47,054 nt of DNA from an uncultured Victivallis sp. (GTDB lineage Bacteria > Verrucomicrobiota > Lentisphaeria > Victivallales > Victivallaceae): positions 1 to 47,054 of the forward strand of contig CALXOA010000073.1 of assembly GCA_944389895.1 (NCBI GenBank), given 5' to 3'. The notes beneath the pieces are model-generated. The model was not told the DNA's origin. It did not search any database and saw only the letters and a list, made by a program, of their open reading frames with translations. A program made the translations under genes and the position numbers. Shown here in pieces: positions 32,230 to 40,494 of the stretch. How positions within the stretch are numbered: position 1 is the first letter of the stretch; every line of letters begins with the position of its first letter.

Positions 32230-33285
32230 TCAGCGCCGCATTGCCGTTCTGGGAACCATGGTGGCACCCGGAATGAATTCATTCGGCGATACGATGACGG
32301 TATTCCTGCAATATTTCTGCCCCGCCTGGAGCTGCAGCGCGAGCACCGCATTGAAAATCAAGACCTTCAGGTCGAAATAAACCCGGGTGACTTCCGGCTC
32401 CCGGAGGGAGATGATCTCCAGATTGTCGTACCCGAAAACGCAGAAATCCAGTGGCACCTCATAGCCGCGGCGCCGCAGATATTCCAGCAGAAATGCCGTT
32501 ACATATCCGTTGGGACAGAAGAATAACGTCGGCAGCCCGGCGGAAGGTCGGTCACCGAAGTAACGGTCGAGAGTTTCCTGGCGCAACCGATCCTCGTTCT
32601 CGCGGTTCACGTCGTCTTCAAAGAAGATCTGGTCGATTCGCGCTTCCGGCGCGAGGCGCAGAAGTTCTCCCGCAAAACCGCGAAACCGTTTCCGATAGCT
32701 CAGTTCATTGATCTTGGTGAATACTCCGATGTGCCGGTGTCCCGCTTCAAAAGCCTTGCGCGCCGCGAGAACGCCTCCGCTGTAATCATCTGGAACAACA
32801 GCAGTTACATCGTCCTCCTCGCCGAGTACTGAAACGATTCGCAAGCCAGGAAAACGATGCCGGATCTCCGCCAGCAGCGCCGTACCGGTCCGACCGGGCA
32901 GCTCGAGAGGGCCGAGAATCAGCAGCGCCCCGCACTCCCCGAGTTGCCTGAGAACCCCTTCCGCGTCGTCGGAGAGGTCGAGCTGCCGGGGTTGAAATCC
33001 GGCGCTTTTCAATCTTTTCTGCGCCAGATAGTGCAGTCGCATGAAGAAGTTGCACAAATTGTCGTCATAGAGTTTGCAGTCGCTGCAGAAGATGGCGACG
33101 TTTTTTTCTCGATCCGACCGGAGGCTGCGCGATTTCGCCTCGTAATCATATCCGAGCTCTTTCACTTTCGACAACACCCGCCGCCGGGTTTCCGTACTGA
33201 CCGAGGGGTGGCTGTTCAAAGCCCGGGTTACGGTCATGGCGCTGACGTTCAGCGACTGCGCGATGGTACGGAGCGAGGGTTTCAT
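32230..33285 (-). CDS. LacI-family transcriptional regulator (third)
   Basis: This 351-residue protein has an N-terminal LacI helix-turn-helix (SLRTIAQSLNVSAMTVTRALNSHPSV, about residues 4-29), a hinge and a sugar-binding-like effector domain, including FRGFAGELL and DFCVFGYDNLEI. It is upstream of and co-directional with the GH32-like, pseudopilin and large glycosidase genes, and an inverted repeat shared with its own promoter lies in between. That makes it the likely local repressor. Its hinge region is basic and lacks the usual ARxL pattern (KSRSLRSDREKN). The effector is unknown. The ribosome site is weak. Confidence 0.9.
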   Translation of the reverse strand: MKPSLRTIAQSLNVSAMTVTRALNSHPSVSTETRRRVLSKVKELGYDYEAKSRSLRSDREKNVAIFCSDCKLYDDNLCNFFMRLHYLAQKRLKSAGFQPRQLDLSDDAEGVLRQLGECGALLILGPLELPGRTGTALLAEIRHRFPGLRIVSVLGEEDDVTAVVPDDYSGGVLAARKAFEAGHRHIGVFTKINELSYRKRFRGFAGELLRLAPEARIDQIFFEDDVNRENEDRLRQETLDRYFGDRPSAGLPTLFFCPNGYVTAFLLEYLRRRGYEVPLDFCVFGYDNLEIISLREPEVTRVYFDLKVLIFNAVLALQLQAGQKYCRNTVIVSPNEFIPGATMVPRTAMRR

Positions 33286-33333
33286 CGGAACATTTCTTTT
33301 TTTTTGTTATGTTTTTATTTTGTAACACACAAT

Positions 33334-33362
33334 ATTATACCACAAACATTCTGCCAAAGCAA
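33334..33362 (-). promoter_or_regulatory. Promoter of the third lacI gene, extended -10
   Basis: On the minus strand TTGCTT (33357-33362), 17 bases, TATAAT (33334-33339), with TG one base upstream. Positions 33330-33346 are identical to 13333-13349 in the first lacI promoter (17 bases). The repressor half-site TTTTGTAACA (33318-33327) follows the -10 box. Confidence 0.75.
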
Positions 33363-33400
33363 GAGTAGACGTAAAAAAAATCGTTTTTTTATTCCGGCGT

Positions 33401-33428
33401 AAAAAAACCGTCCGCGGGAAACGGACGG
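33401..33428 (-). terminator. Rho-independent terminator of the SGNH gene
   Basis: On the minus strand a 7-bp stem (CCGTCCG with CGGACGG, 7-base loop) is followed directly by seven T, 41 bases past the stop at 33469. This is the clearest intrinsic terminator of the window. Confidence 0.85.
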
Positions 33429-33468
33429 CCCTGGATTTCCCGTTCTTCGGGAGGCGCGATGGGCAGGC

Positions 33469-34536
33469 TCATCTCTTCGCCGAGACGGCGAGGCGCGGTG
33501 CGAGGCGTTCGGCCAGCTGCGCGAAACCGGCGTCGTTCGGGTGGACCGCCACCGGGTCGAAGTACTTCTCCGCATCGTGGTCGATCAATTCCGCTCCATC
33601 GACAACTCTGATTCCCGGATCGTTGAGCCGGGCGATCGCTTCCGCGGCTGCGGTGCGATAGGCTTCCAGAGGAAACTTGACTGTTTGAGGACGCCATTTC
33701 GGACCGACCCAGAGCGGGGTCAGGAAGGTGACCGGCGTATCGGGCTGTAATTTGCGGAACTCCTTCAGAAAGCGCGTGACGTGTGCGGCGTAACTCTCCG
33801 GCGGCGCGCCTCCCTGCCAGTCGTTGACGCCGATCATCACGACGAGCTCATCCATCGGCACGGCTCCGATGGCGGCGGCATCGAGATTGCCGGAAGCGAT
33901 TCCTCCGAGCGCGGCGTTGATCACGTCGCAATTCAGAATGCGGCCGATCAGGTACGGGTAGGTGCGATCGATCCGGCTTGCGGAAAAACCGTGAGTGACC
34001 GAATCCCCGTAGAAAACGATCCGGGTGTCGGAAACGGGGGCCGGGGATTCGAATTTCGCTTCAGCATTGACCGTGAGGCCGTCGATGTCGACCGAGTCGC
34101 CATAGGGCAGCACGATCCGGTAGTCATGAAATCTGCCGTCGGCGGGCAGTCGGACCGTGACGTTTTCGGGCGGACGCACGATACTCCGGGCCGTCGGAGA
34201 GAAAATCCATTCCGGTTTCCCCTCGCCGTCGATCAGAAAGACTCCGATGCCGTTGCGGGCGGTTTTCGACGCGTGACGGTCGCTGTAGTAGAGGTGGAGT
34301 TCCAGCTGCGAGGCATCGGTACGGAAACGAAGTTCCGCACCTGGGTTGTCGGCGGCATAGTGGTGGCGGAACGGGCGATTGAACCGGACGCGCGGTGTGG
34401 CGGCCGGACTTTTCACCGTCTCCTTCTGGAGATAGCCGTCATAGACGAGCCTGGCGTCATCCGCGTGAATGGACACCTCCCCTGCGGAAATGCCGCAGGC
34501 CGCAGCAGCGATGAGAAAAGTGGAGAGAGATTTCAT
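33469..34536 (-). CDS. Secreted two-domain SGNH/GDSL esterase
   Basis: This 355-residue protein has a signal peptide (cleavage after ISA, about residue 18), a beta-sandwich domain (about 25-165) and an SGNH hydrolase domain (about 170-350). Block I is YGDSVTHG with Ser179, the Gly and Asn oxyanion residues are in MIGVND, and the His is 332 in HPND. The usual Asp three residues before the His is Val329 here; Asp327 lies five before. The layout resembles CE2-like or SsfX3-like acetyl esterases, which suggests deacetylation of glycans. Its ATG overlaps the AraC stop by 4 bases, so the two form an operon ending at a clear terminator. Confidence 0.85.
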   Translation of the reverse strand: MKSLSTFLIAAAACGISAGEVSIHADDARLVYDGYLQKETVKSPAATPRVRFNRPFRHHYAADNPGAELRFRTDASQLELHLYYSDRHASKTARNGIGVFLIDGEGKPEWIFSPTARSIVRPPENVTVRLPADGRFHDYRIVLPYGDSVDIDGLTVNAEAKFESPAPVSDTRIVFYGDSVTHGFSASRIDRTYPYLIGRILNCDVINAALGGIASGNLDAAAIGAVPMDELVVMIGVNDWQGGAPPESYAAHVTRFLKEFRKLQPDTPVTFLTPLWVGPKWRPQTVKFPLEAYRTAAAEAIARLNDPGIRVVDGAELIDHDAEKYFDPVAVHPNDAGFAQLAERLAPRLAVSAKR

Positions 34537-35441
34537 TTTGTTTTTTCCTGATTATCCGGAATGAATTTCTTGCGGAATGCTCCTGGATTGGCCCCGAATT
34601 TCTCCGTGAAACAGCGGTAGAAATAGGAGAGGTCGTTGAATCCGGAGGCAAAACAGATTTCGGAGATATTGCGGTTGGTGCTGGTCAGCAGTTCCGCCGC
34701 TTCGTTCAGCCGCCGGATCCGGACCGAGTCCATGATCGTCTGCCCGGTTCCTGCGCGGTAGATCCGGCAGAGGCGGCTCTTGTCGATCCCGATGTTTCGG
34801 GCCAGAGTATCGAGCCGGAACTCCTCGGCGTAGTGGGCGTCGATCAGATGATCGACATAGTTGACCACCTGATCGGTCGCCTGATGGCGGGCGGTCAGGT
34901 TGCCCTTGCGGGCGAGGATGATCAGAAGCTCGAGCAGCAACAATTTCAGACGGGAGCGGTAATTCTGCGGCATCCGGTCAAATTCGCGCTCCATGGTTTT
35001 GACGATCCGTCGGATTTCCATGTCGCTCTCGGTCACATAGAGCCGTTCGCGCGGCCGTTCGCGGTTCTTGAGATCCCAGTGCATGATCGAGAAGAAATCG
35101 AAATCATCCTGCAGTTCGCGCAGCCCGTCGCGAACCAGTTCCGGCATGAAGAGAATGTTGTAGATTTCGAGGTGTTCACTCCGGATGTTGAAGGTGGTCT
35201 CGTCTTCGGGATGGATCATGAAGATGCTGCCCGGCTGCAGCGGATAACGCTCGGAGTTGATCAGTTTTTCCCCGAAACCGTCGATGATGTAGATGATCTT
35301 CCAGAACTCGCGTCGGAACCGTTTCGACTCATTGTAGTCGCACGGCAGGTCGATCTCGCGGCGGATGCTGAACGGGAAATCACTGTCGAAATAGGAATAC
35401 TTCCGGAAATATCCGGTTTTACGTTTTTCGCCGGTTTCCAT
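34533..35441 (-). CDS. AraC-family transcriptional regulator
   Basis: This 302-residue protein has an N-terminal cupin-like sensor domain (about 40-115, including PLQPGSIFMIHPEDETTF) and a C-terminal double helix-turn-helix (about 195-298). The latter contains LDTLARNIGIDKSRLCRIYRAGTG and the conserved ISEICFASGFNDLSYFYRCFTEKFGANPGAFR block. It very probably controls the coupled SGNH esterase gene and perhaps the isomerase operon upstream. AGAAGGAG lies before the ATG. Its promoter is embedded in the terminator of the preceding gene. Confidence 0.93.
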   Translation of the reverse strand: METGEKRKTGYFRKYSYFDSDFPFSIRREIDLPCDYNESKRFRREFWKIIYIIDGFGEKLINSERYPLQPGSIFMIHPEDETTFNIRSEHLEIYNILFMPELVRDGLRELQDDFDFFSIMHWDLKNRERPRERLYVTESDMEIRRIVKTMEREFDRMPQNYRSRLKLLLLELLIILARKGNLTARHQATDQVVNYVDHLIDAHYAEEFRLDTLARNIGIDKSRLCRIYRAGTGQTIMDSVRIRRLNEAAELLTSTNRNISEICFASGFNDLSYFYRCFTEKFGANPGAFRKKFIPDNQEKTK

Positions 35442-35487
35442 TGCTCCTTCTCCGTCTGTTACCCGGATTTCCGCCGCCTTATCTTCG

Positions 35488-35515
35488 AATATAATCCGCC
35501 GGAGGGGATTTGCAA
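35488..35515 (-). promoter_or_regulatory. Promoter of the araC-type gene
   Basis: On the minus strand TTGCAA (35510-35515), 16 bases, TATATT (35488-35493). The -35 box is the loop of the isomerase-gene terminator, so hairpin and promoter share DNA. The leader is about 40 bases. Confidence 0.6.
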
Positions 35516-35527
35516 GTCCCCTCCGGC
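35498..35527 (-). terminator. Terminator hairpin of the isomerase operon
   Basis: A perfect 11-bp stem (GCCGGAGGGGA with its complement) encloses an 8-base loop, starting 8 bases past the stop at 35536. It is followed on the minus strand by the moderately T-rich GGATTATATT. Confidence 0.75.
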
Positions 35528-35535
35528 CGGACCAC

Positions 35536-36996
35536 TTATCTGGGATCGATCACAACCGCTTCGACACCGAGGGCGTCCGCGACTTTGCAGATCGTCGCCG
35601 CATGGTGGCCGACGCCGAGGGCGAAGTGGTGCGTGGGCCCTTCGGCAACCCAGCGGGTCAGGAAGGTACGCACGCCCGGCTTGAATTTTCCGTGAGTGTT
35701 GGTGTTGCCGGTCGGTGGAATCGGTCCGGGAACCGATTCCCCTTCGGCGATGATGAATTTGAATTTTCCGTCCGCCTTGACGTTGATGCTGAGCATCGTG
35801 ATCGGTCCGGTTTTGATGTTGAATTCCACTCCTGCGCCAGAACCGGGTTTCCCATGGTATTTCCTGAGGCTGCGGATCACCGGACGGCCGTCGGCGATGT
35901 TCAGGTGGTGCGGCCCGTCATGGCCCACGAGCACACTGTCGCGTATGAAATCGATCGGATGAAATTCCGCAAAGGAACCGCCGCATTCCAGACGGTCCAG
36001 AATCAGCATTGCGATACAGGTCTTGATGTCGAATTCGCCGCACATCGGGAATCCGGCCGCGGTCAGCAGCGAGTTCCCGACGATGAAGTTGGTGACCAGC
36101 TTGCGCACCGGAGAATCCGGTTCTCCCTCGTAGTAGTAGGCGAGCCCGTCAAGGGATTTCGCCGCAATGTATTTTTCCAGCGTGACAGCGACGACAGCCG
36201 CTGTTTCGAGGTCGGCCTCGGTCAATTTTGTCGTGACCGGATCGGAAACCGGATCCGGAGTGTCGAAGAACTCCAGAATCCGCTTCTTCATCGCAGAAAC
36301 CTCGGCACCTGCCGGGTCGATGGACCGGTAGATCGGCATCATCTGATCCGCTTCGCACTGCACGACATGACAGCCGAAGGTTGCGGTTACGGCGGTCGGG
36401 TCGGTCTGCATGTCGAGCATCGCCTCGAGAACATGACCGAGATGACCGAGCCGTGCCCGCTTCAGATCGTGCAGCACGTGGGCGACTCTGGCCCACTCCG
36501 CCAGTTCGGCGTCGGCGGTCTGGTCCCCCTCCAGCATGCCGAGAACCACCGGCGGCGGGTTTTTTCCCATCCGGACGGCGACACCGGTGAACTCCGGCAC
36601 CGAGCAGAGATCGTCATTGCAGAGCTGCATGTAGGTTGTTGCATGTTCGTAATCCATCGCGGAACGCGGCTGCAACGCCACCAGCACCACCGGAATGTTC
36701 ATTTCGCGCACGATGGCGCCGAAGGTTGCGCTGGTGCCGTAGGTCAGCATGTCTACGAAGAGGATATCGAGGTCGTCCCGCTTGATCCGGGGCAGGGCTT
36801 CATAGGCGCGCTGCGCGTTGTCGATCATCCCGTAGTCGAAGATTTCAAGCGAGTTTGCGGCAAGTTTGCGGGCCAGAACCTCCTTTTTCCTCATCAGGTC
36901 GTCAAGCAGGCCGGGGAACTGTTCCCAGTAGGTGTCCAGACCCACTCCCATCAGCCCGGCGCGGGCGGTCAGAGGTTTACGTCTTTCGATTTTCAT
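35536..36996 (-). CDS. L-arabinose/L-fucose isomerase-like protein
   Basis: This 486-residue protein fits the arabinose/fucose isomerase fold. Candidate metal ligands match AraA in order and spacing: Glu321 (CGEFDI), Glu344 (SFAEFHPIDF), His359 (VGHDGPHH) and a His near 456 (THHFALGVGHH). The N-terminal Rossmann part has DILFVDMLTYGTSATF and IPVVLVALQP. It should interconvert an aldose and a ketose with a divalent metal, though the exact sugar is unknown. It starts one base after the stop of the 808-residue protein, so the two are tightly coupled. That suggests the enzyme acts on the sugar that protein releases. Confidence 0.8.
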   Translation of the reverse strand: MKIERRKPLTARAGLMGVGLDTYWEQFPGLLDDLMRKKEVLARKLAANSLEIFDYGMIDNAQRAYEALPRIKRDDLDILFVDMLTYGTSATFGAIVREMNIPVVLVALQPRSAMDYEHATTYMQLCNDDLCSVPEFTGVAVRMGKNPPPVVLGMLEGDQTADAELAEWARVAHVLHDLKRARLGHLGHVLEAMLDMQTDPTAVTATFGCHVVQCEADQMMPIYRSIDPAGAEVSAMKKRILEFFDTPDPVSDPVTTKLTEADLETAAVVAVTLEKYIAAKSLDGLAYYYEGEPDSPVRKLVTNFIVGNSLLTAAGFPMCGEFDIKTCIAMLILDRLECGGSFAEFHPIDFIRDSVLVGHDGPHHLNIADGRPVIRSLRKYHGKPGSGAGVEFNIKTGPITMLSINVKADGKFKFIIAEGESVPGPIPPTGNTNTHGKFKPGVRTFLTRWVAEGPTHHFALGVGHHAATICKVADALGVEAVVIDPR

Positions 36997-36997
36997 T

Positions 36998-39424
36998 TCA
37001 GTTTTCTTCTCCCCATGAAATAAGCAGATTACCGGTGATGTTTTCGAGAATATATTTCGGGCCGAACCCGTCGTATACCAGAGTGGCCTGCCAGGTCGAC
37101 GGCACTGCGAGCGTCAGCTTCTTGTCATCGCTGCCGCCGGGTGTGAAGCGGACCGATTCCACATGATGCTGTTCCGGGCGGAACACCAGCCGGGCGTTCC
37201 GGAGGTTGTCGACCTGGATTCTGCGTCTGACACCCGGCATCAGGGAAATCGCTTCACGACAACCGATCACCGCATTGGCGCCGGTCACGAAGATCCGGCA
37301 CTCCCGGTTGACCGCCCGTTCCGCCGGATAGTGGGCGAGATTTTCCTTGAGAATCAGGTCGCAGCCGGTAAACACCGGTGCTCCATCCGGGAAGCGCAGT
37401 TTCTCGACCACCGTGGTATCGGTGCCGAATCCGGCCATGTAGAGCGCATTGTCGTGCCAGCGCAGCGTCAGGCGCGGATCACGCAACCGCGGCACTGCTT
37501 TCTCGAAACGGATCGTATAGCCGAAGGACGCCAGCGATTCCCGCAGCAGCGCTTCACAGCCGTAGTAGGTTGCCGGATCGAAAGGTGTTGAATAATGGCA
37601 ATCCTTTTCCATCGAGAAAGAGTTTGTTCCGCGCACCCAGACCGCGGCACCGCCGTTCCATTCGGCAGGCGCGCGGAGAACCGCCGCAGGACGACGTTCC
37701 ATTTCGCGGTTGTACCAGGCGAGCACCCGGTTTTTCGAGTCGGCCCGGCAGGCGCGGTCGAGAGCACCGCCGGAATAACGCTCGAGATGGCGGACCCGGC
37801 AGAGAGGAGAATCGACGCCGGAGATTTCAAATTCGCCTTCCAGCCCGGGTGCTTCTTCGAGATCCAGCAGCTGTTCGATCGCCTTTCCGCGTGCAGGACC
37901 GTAGAAGAGAACCTTCCCCCCGTGTTCCAGAAATGTCGTCAACGCTTCCATTACGGTCGGGTTGACCGTGAACACCGTCGGAGCGACGATGATGCGGCCG
38001 GTGTAGTCGGCCCCTGCCGCGAGCGATTTCAGGAAGTTGCCTCCGGAGATGACGCTGTTGAGCGGCAATCCGGCGTTGAGTGCTCCGCGGATCAGATAAT
38101 CCCCTGCGAAGATCTCTTCAAGACGTTCACCGCTGTAAACCAGATCGTGATATTCGTCGAAGGGGTAGAGCCAGACGAGCGGCCCGGCCTGATCCGGAGC
38201 GGTCCGCTCTGCCTCCAGAAGATGCGGAATCACCTCGAGGGGCACCTGATCCGGCATCCGGCCGAGGGAGTCGTCGATCGAAAGCAGATGCAACGCATTC
38301 GGACCTGCCGGCTTTCCGGCCTCGTCGAGCCGGGCGATGGAAAGCGGCAGGTAGATGTCGTGGGGGCTGCGTCCGTAGCGGTCGAGCCAGGGGGAATTCA
38401 TGAACCAGATGTCATGAATATAATAGCGCAGCGGGAAACCCTTTCCCGCCGGCAGTTCGGCGATATGGCTCATCCAGCCGGCCAGTTCCATGCCGAAATC
38501 CCCGTCGAGCGCCGCCCAGGGGGAATTGGGAGGTACTTCCAGATCACTTACTTCACGGTAGATTTCACGCAGCGGCGTCGCATCGCTGGTCAGATCCATG
38601 CCGGTCGACAAATTGGTTCCGCGGCTCTCAAGCGGAAAAGTCGGACATTCCCGGCGGAAATCGCGCCAGAAACGCAGCAAGGTTTCGCGGATCTCCCCCG
38701 CCTTTTCCGGCGTGAAGTCATAGCCGTCGAAGATTGCGCCGGTGGCTCCCCAGGTCTCCATGCCGAACCCGAAACCGTTGGAGAGCCAGAGATAGTCGAA
38801 GCCGAGATCGGTCAGATAGTGCTGCGCCTGACGGCCGAGGAAGGTGCCCAGCGTGGTTCCTTCCGGGATGCCCTGCGGAAAGCCCGCGTAGGAGCGGTTG
38901 TCGGCGTGGAGCGTCGTGTAGCAGCAGACAAAGGTTTTTCCTCCGAGACAGAATCCGCGACAGATTTCCGGGTGGCGTTTGTATTTGAAAGTCGAAATTG
39001 CAAATTCCGGACCCGAGTCGAAGGTGGCTCCGACACGCAGTCCCTTGCCGGTTTCTGCCGCGAACTCCCGTTTGAGCACTGCGATCAGCCGCTTGAGGTC
39101 GCCGTAACGCCAATCCGGTGGATTTTTCATATACAGGCGCGGGCGCTCGTGAATGCCTTTGTGGGATTCGGGATGCTGAGTGCTGAAGTGCGGATTGGCC
39201 ACTCCCACCCATTTTGCCCACTCGAAGGTGTCTTCCAGATTGCCGTTGTAATCGAAAATTTCAGAGCCGTCGGCCGCCCAGAACATCAGGGAGACCTGCT
39301 CCGCCTGATCGATCAGTGGCCGCCATTGCCGGATGATCGTACGGCCGGTTTCGGCCATTCCCGTGTCGCTGAGGTCATGGAACGGTTTCAATGATACTTC
39401 CAGATCCAGTTTTTTCCAACCCAT
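36998..39424 (-). CDS. Unrecognised large protein, candidate glycoside hydrolase
   Basis: I do not recognise the family of this 808-residue protein. It has no signal peptide. The first 400 residues look like a barrel: MGWKKLDLEVSLKPFHDL at the start, then RVGATFDSGPEFAISTF, FDYLWLSNGFGFGMETWG and a GDFGMELAGWMSHI segment with acidic residues. Residues about 480-540 (GRIIVAPTVFTVNPTVMEALTTFLEHGGKVLFYGPARG) resemble the glutamine-amidotransferase-like trimerisation domain of beta-galactosidases. A beta-rich C-terminus follows. ATG 39424 has GGAGG. Coupling to the isomerase gene one base downstream supports a role in freeing a sugar in the cytoplasm. Catalytic residues are not assigned. Confidence 0.7.
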   Translation of the reverse strand: MGWKKLDLEVSLKPFHDLSDTGMAETGRTIIRQWRPLIDQAEQVSLMFWAADGSEIFDYNGNLEDTFEWAKWVGVANPHFSTQHPESHKGIHERPRLYMKNPPDWRYGDLKRLIAVLKREFAAETGKGLRVGATFDSGPEFAISTFKYKRHPEICRGFCLGGKTFVCCYTTLHADNRSYAGFPQGIPEGTTLGTFLGRQAQHYLTDLGFDYLWLSNGFGFGMETWGATGAIFDGYDFTPEKAGEIRETLLRFWRDFRRECPTFPLESRGTNLSTGMDLTSDATPLREIYREVSDLEVPPNSPWAALDGDFGMELAGWMSHIAELPAGKGFPLRYYIHDIWFMNSPWLDRYGRSPHDIYLPLSIARLDEAGKPAGPNALHLLSIDDSLGRMPDQVPLEVIPHLLEAERTAPDQAGPLVWLYPFDEYHDLVYSGERLEEIFAGDYLIRGALNAGLPLNSVISGGNFLKSLAAGADYTGRIIVAPTVFTVNPTVMEALTTFLEHGGKVLFYGPARGKAIEQLLDLEEAPGLEGEFEISGVDSPLCRVRHLERYSGGALDRACRADSKNRVLAWYNREMERRPAAVLRAPAEWNGGAAVWVRGTNSFSMEKDCHYSTPFDPATYYGCEALLRESLASFGYTIRFEKAVPRLRDPRLTLRWHDNALYMAGFGTDTTVVEKLRFPDGAPVFTGCDLILKENLAHYPAERAVNRECRIFVTGANAVIGCREAISLMPGVRRRIQVDNLRNARLVFRPEQHHVESVRFTPGGSDDKKLTLAVPSTWQATLVYDGFGPKYILENITGNLLISWGEEN

Positions 39425-39509
39425 GATACTGCCTCCGGATTGTTGTGTGTGGAACCTTTTTAGATAGTATACCGGAAAAATACCGTTTTGGCTTGGCTGC
39501 CAGCGCACA

Positions 39510-39520
39510 GGGGGGGGGGG
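39510..39520. repeat. Run of 11 G
   Basis: A homopolymer of 11 G lies in non-coding DNA about 90 bases upstream of the 808-residue protein gene. Such tracts slip during replication and can alter promoter spacing, but the run may also be an assembly or sequencing artefact. Confidence 0.6.
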
Positions 39521-39556
39521 AATCGCAAAAAAATCAATACAGTCCAAAAAAATATA

Positions 39557-39572
39557 AAAAAAGATCTTTTTT
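39557..39572. repeat. A/T-rich palindrome centred on GATC
   Basis: AAAAAAGATCTTTTTT is a perfect 16-base palindrome. It may be a regulator site or an intrinsic-terminator-like element for either flanking operon; no second copy was seen in the window. Confidence 0.5.
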
Positions 39573-39752
39573 CATAAGGCGCGAAACAGGTTGTGCAAGA
39601 TTGTGTTCATGTCATTATATCTTATTTGTTTTAAAATACTTAAATCATGATTCAATATTATTTTCAAGAGGAAATCAATATTCAGTCTTTAACGTGTTGC
39701 TTCAGTGGTCGATTCTCATTGAATTTTAAGAGTTTAATCATATGAAAAACAT

Positions 39753-39780
39753 TTGACAATCCGGAAAATCGAGTTATATT
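39753..39780 (+). promoter_or_regulatory. Promoter of the glycogen operon
   Basis: TTGACA (39753-39758), 16 bases, TATATT (39775-39780). Transcription should start near 39787, about 218 bases before the CBM48 gene. Confidence 0.65.
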
Positions 39781-40004
39781 AATCGATAACAAACAGGTAT
39801 ATTTGATTGATTTTCTGTGGTCAAGGTGATCGGATATCATCTTATTTTATAGTTAAGTTGTTTAAATCAAAATACTTGTATTGTGTGAAAGACTTGTAGT
39901 CATGTCTGCCGTGTAAGCAGAGGAGAAAAACCAGTCTTTTCCCCTTTTCCGGGGGCGGTACGCAGGAAACGGAAAGCTGATTCCAGAAACGAAGGAGGTG
40001 TAAG

Positions 40005-40310
40005 ATGACCAGAAAAAACATGACGAAGACTCCACGCTCGCCGCGTCGCCGCGTCGAATTTATCGTCGAGGACGCTCCAGGGCGGGATATTGCAATTGCC
40101 GGCAGTTTCAACGGCTGGGCATGCGACCGTAAAATGGTCGACAAGAACGGTGACGGAGTCTACCGTTGCATCATGCAGCTTGAACCCGGTACCTATGAGT
40201 ACAAATTCGTGGTTGACGGCGAGTGGAAGCTCGACGAGCGCAATCCCAATTTTGCGCCGAATGACCTCGGTACCCTTAACAGTATTCTCGTCGTGGAAGA
40301 AAAGAAGTAA
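40005..40310 (+). CDS. Stand-alone CBM48 (glycogen-binding) protein
   Basis: This 101-residue protein has a basic N-terminus (1-18) followed by one CBM48/AMPK-beta glycogen-binding domain. FIVEDAPGRDIAIAGSFNGW, YRCIMQLEPGTYEYKFVVDGEW and the closing NDLGTLNSILVV are the family strands, with the Trp residues expected to contact glucan. No catalytic domain is attached, so it may target partners to glycogen or regulate them. AAGGAGGTG, a near-perfect ribosome site, precedes the ATG. It is the first gene of the glycogen operon, 184 bases before glgP; that gap holds no further gene I can support. Confidence 0.9.
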   Translation: MTRKNMTKTPRSPRRRVEFIVEDAPGRDIAIAGSFNGWACDRKMVDKNGDGVYRCIMQLEPGTYEYKFVVDGEWKLDERNPNFAPNDLGTLNSILVVEEKK

Positions 40311-40494
40311 CCGCGTGTCGTTTTCTGGCGCGCGGGCGGTTCGCTCCGCATCAGGCGGAACGGGTCGATTGCAGAAGATTCGGATATCGACTGCCGGCAT
40401 CGGCGGTTTTCAGGGGGGATGATCCAGCTTTCGGCGAGAGATTCGGGCGGGCGCGTCATTTTTTCGTTATCCATCAAAACAGCAGGAGCATCCC

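Larger units (their letters stand above)
39425..40004. promoter_or_regulatory. AT-rich divergent control region of the 808-residue protein and glycogen operons
   Basis: This 580-base gap is far more AT-rich than the coding DNA. On the minus strand a -10-like TATACT at 39466-39471 may serve the 808-residue protein gene. A run of 11 G occupies 39510-39520, and an A/T palindrome centred on GATC lies at 39557-39572. A good plus-strand promoter lies at 39753-39780, and the rest is a long leader of about 218 bases ending in an ideal ribosome site. I see no tRNA, known riboswitch or convincing small gene in it. Confidence 0.6.

Noticed and set aside
37595..39394. 599-codon plus-strand open frame opposite the 808-residue protein gene
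   Set aside because: No motif or ribosome site, while the minus strand has GGAGG, operon coupling and domain-like segments.
39445..39729. 94-codon plus-strand open frame in the AT-rich gap
   Set aside because: It crosses the G11 tract, has no ribosome site and resembles no protein.
39781..40004. Known riboswitch in the glycogen leader
   Set aside because: No conserved core of c-di-GMP, cobalamin, SAM, TPP or glmS elements could be read.
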